Source of the DNA: Cepaea nemoralis | Taxonomy: Eukaryota > Mollusca > Gastropoda > Stylommatophora > Helicidae | DNA: 64,000 nt | Assembly (NCBI GenBank): GCA_014155875.1 | Contig: JACEFZ010015069.1 | Span: forward strand, 1-64,000 | Direction: 5' to 3' | Part shown: positions 62,885-64,000 of the stretch, piece by piece | How the letters are laid out: each line of letters opens with the position of its first letter | Position numbering within the stretch: position 1 is the first letter of the stretch | The notes under the pieces: generated by a model | Databases searched by the model: none | Told to the model about the DNA's origin: nothing | The model's input: the letters and a program-made list of their open reading frames with translations, nothing else | Program-made: the position numbers and the translations under genes

Positions 62885-63850
62885 GGGAGATGTATGTGTT
62901 GATGAGTGGGTGAGGGATGAGTGGGTGTTAGTGGTTGAGGGATAAGTACGTGTGTGGAGGGATGTGTGAGGAGGATCAGTGTGCGGGTGAGGGATGTGTG
63001 TGTGTGGGTTGGGTGTGCGTGGATGGGAGGTGTGTGTTTGTGAATGGGGGATGTGTTGGTGGATGGGGATGTATGTGAGGGATGTGTGTGTTTGTGAATG
63101 GGGGATGTGTTGGTGGGTGGAGATGTGTGTGAGGGATGTGTGTATGGGTGGGGAGATGTGTGTGTGGTCGGGATGTGTGTGTATACGGGTAGGGGTGTGT
63201 GGGTTAAGAGATGTGTGGCTGGAGGATGGGTGGGTGGGTAGAGTATGGGTGGGTGGGTGATTGTATATGGGTACTGGTGTGTGGTTAAGGGATGTGTGGT
63301 TAAGGGATGTTTGATTGTTGTATGGGTGGGTGGAGGATGTGTGGATGGGTAGCGTATATGTGGGTGGGTGTGTGTGTGTAGGTTAGGATATTATAGGGGA
63401 TGTTTGTATGGGTGGGCTCGAGATCTGTGAGTGGGCTATGGGAGATGGGAGATTATGTGGGTGGATGCGGAATTTGTGTGTGGGTAGGTGCAGGATATGT
63501 GAGATGGCGGGGAGATGTGTGTGTGTGTGAGTGGGGGATGTGTAGTTGAGGGATGTGTCTTTGGCTGGGGTGGTTGGAGGTGTGTGGGTGGAGGAGGATA
63601 TGTGGGTGGGTGATTGTTTGTGGGTAATGGGACGGGTGGAGGATATGTGAGTGAGTGGGGAGATGTGTGTGGGTGGGGATGTGTGGGTTGAGGAATGTAT
63701 GAATGCTTGGGGTGTGGGTGTATGGGATGTGTGGTTGGTGGGAGTGTGTGTGGGTGGGGAGATGTGTAGGTGTGCGGATGTGGTGGATGGGTGGAGGACT
63801 GTTTGTGTGTGTGGTTGGGTGTGGGATGTGTGGGTGGGTGGTGGATGTGT
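62885..63850. repeat. G/T-rich low-complexity repeat
   Basis: About 970 bp of imperfect GGGATGTGTG and GGGTGGGTGGAT motifs, strongly G-rich on the + strand. The many open frames on both strands are artefacts. Confidence 0.93.
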
Positions 63851-63924
63851 CTTCTCATAACATGGTAATATGCACTGTTTATTTTTACAAAATTCATTTG
63901 ACAATGTTTTTCCTATGCACTATT

Positions 63925-64000
63925 GATGAACGAAAGGTGAGTGATTGGAAGGGCCGAATGTAAGACGGGCGTGCGTGCCAGATTTGTTACCCATTGAAAA
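63925..64000 (+). mobile_element. 3' end of the same LINE family as 57,492-58,235 (cut by window end)
   Basis: The string AATGTAAGACGGGCGTGCGTG followed by ...GTTACCCATTGAAAA matches the 3' UTR end of the LINE at 58.1 kb with several substitutions. The window ends before any tail. Confidence 0.7.

Overview
The window is animal nuclear DNA, most likely from a mollusc and probably a gastropod. The evidence is split exons of an EGF / F5/8-type-C (discoidin) multidomain gene of the kind expanded in molluscs, together with several non-LTR retrotransposon families, a tRNA-derived SINE, a mariner-type relic and very abundant mini- and microsatellites. There is no prokaryotic gene organisation. The species assignment is inference from family resemblance only. 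Layout: positions 1-33,335 are dominated by one 34-bp satellite (about 27.7 kb in three blocks, roughly 800 monomers). It is interrupted by a full-length LINE (2,421-6,251, with a 10-bp target-site duplication made from the satellite itself) and, at 9,757-11,540, by a second-family LINE 3' end, microsatellites and unique sequence. From 33,609 to 62,798 there is one host gene on the + strand. Five exons can be recognised: EGF at 33,609-33,752; a discoidin-like pair at 39,165-39,323 and 49,110-49,267; and an F5/8C domain split over 53,276-53,497 and 62,580-62,798. Every junction is phase 1 and the joins read through into family-typical sequence, but the third exon is one base short and is frameshifted. 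The gene continues beyond both visible ends. Its introns hold a Ty3/gypsy-type fragment with the unusual integrase-before-RT order (35,621-37,545, -), an internally deleted LINE with intact ends and its own 10-bp TSD (41,931-43,135, -), a decayed relative (about 59,335-62,390, +), a deleted mariner-like transposase (50,105-50,393, -), two SINE copies, LINE ORF1 and ORF2 fragments near 57.5-58.9 kb, and several tandem arrays. A 52-bp array (47,292-49,109) runs directly into the splice acceptor of the third exon and appears to have been amplified from it. The most noteworthy points are the satellite and its edge structure, the splice-site-derived minisatellite, the one-base break in the third exon, the TSD-bounded internally deleted LINE, and the integrase-first gypsy-type element. 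No wholly new gene system is visible. Parts of the sequence (1-1,560, 9,757-10,720 and about 24,740-26,300) look like poor consensus rather than biology, so small frame breaks should be read with caution.
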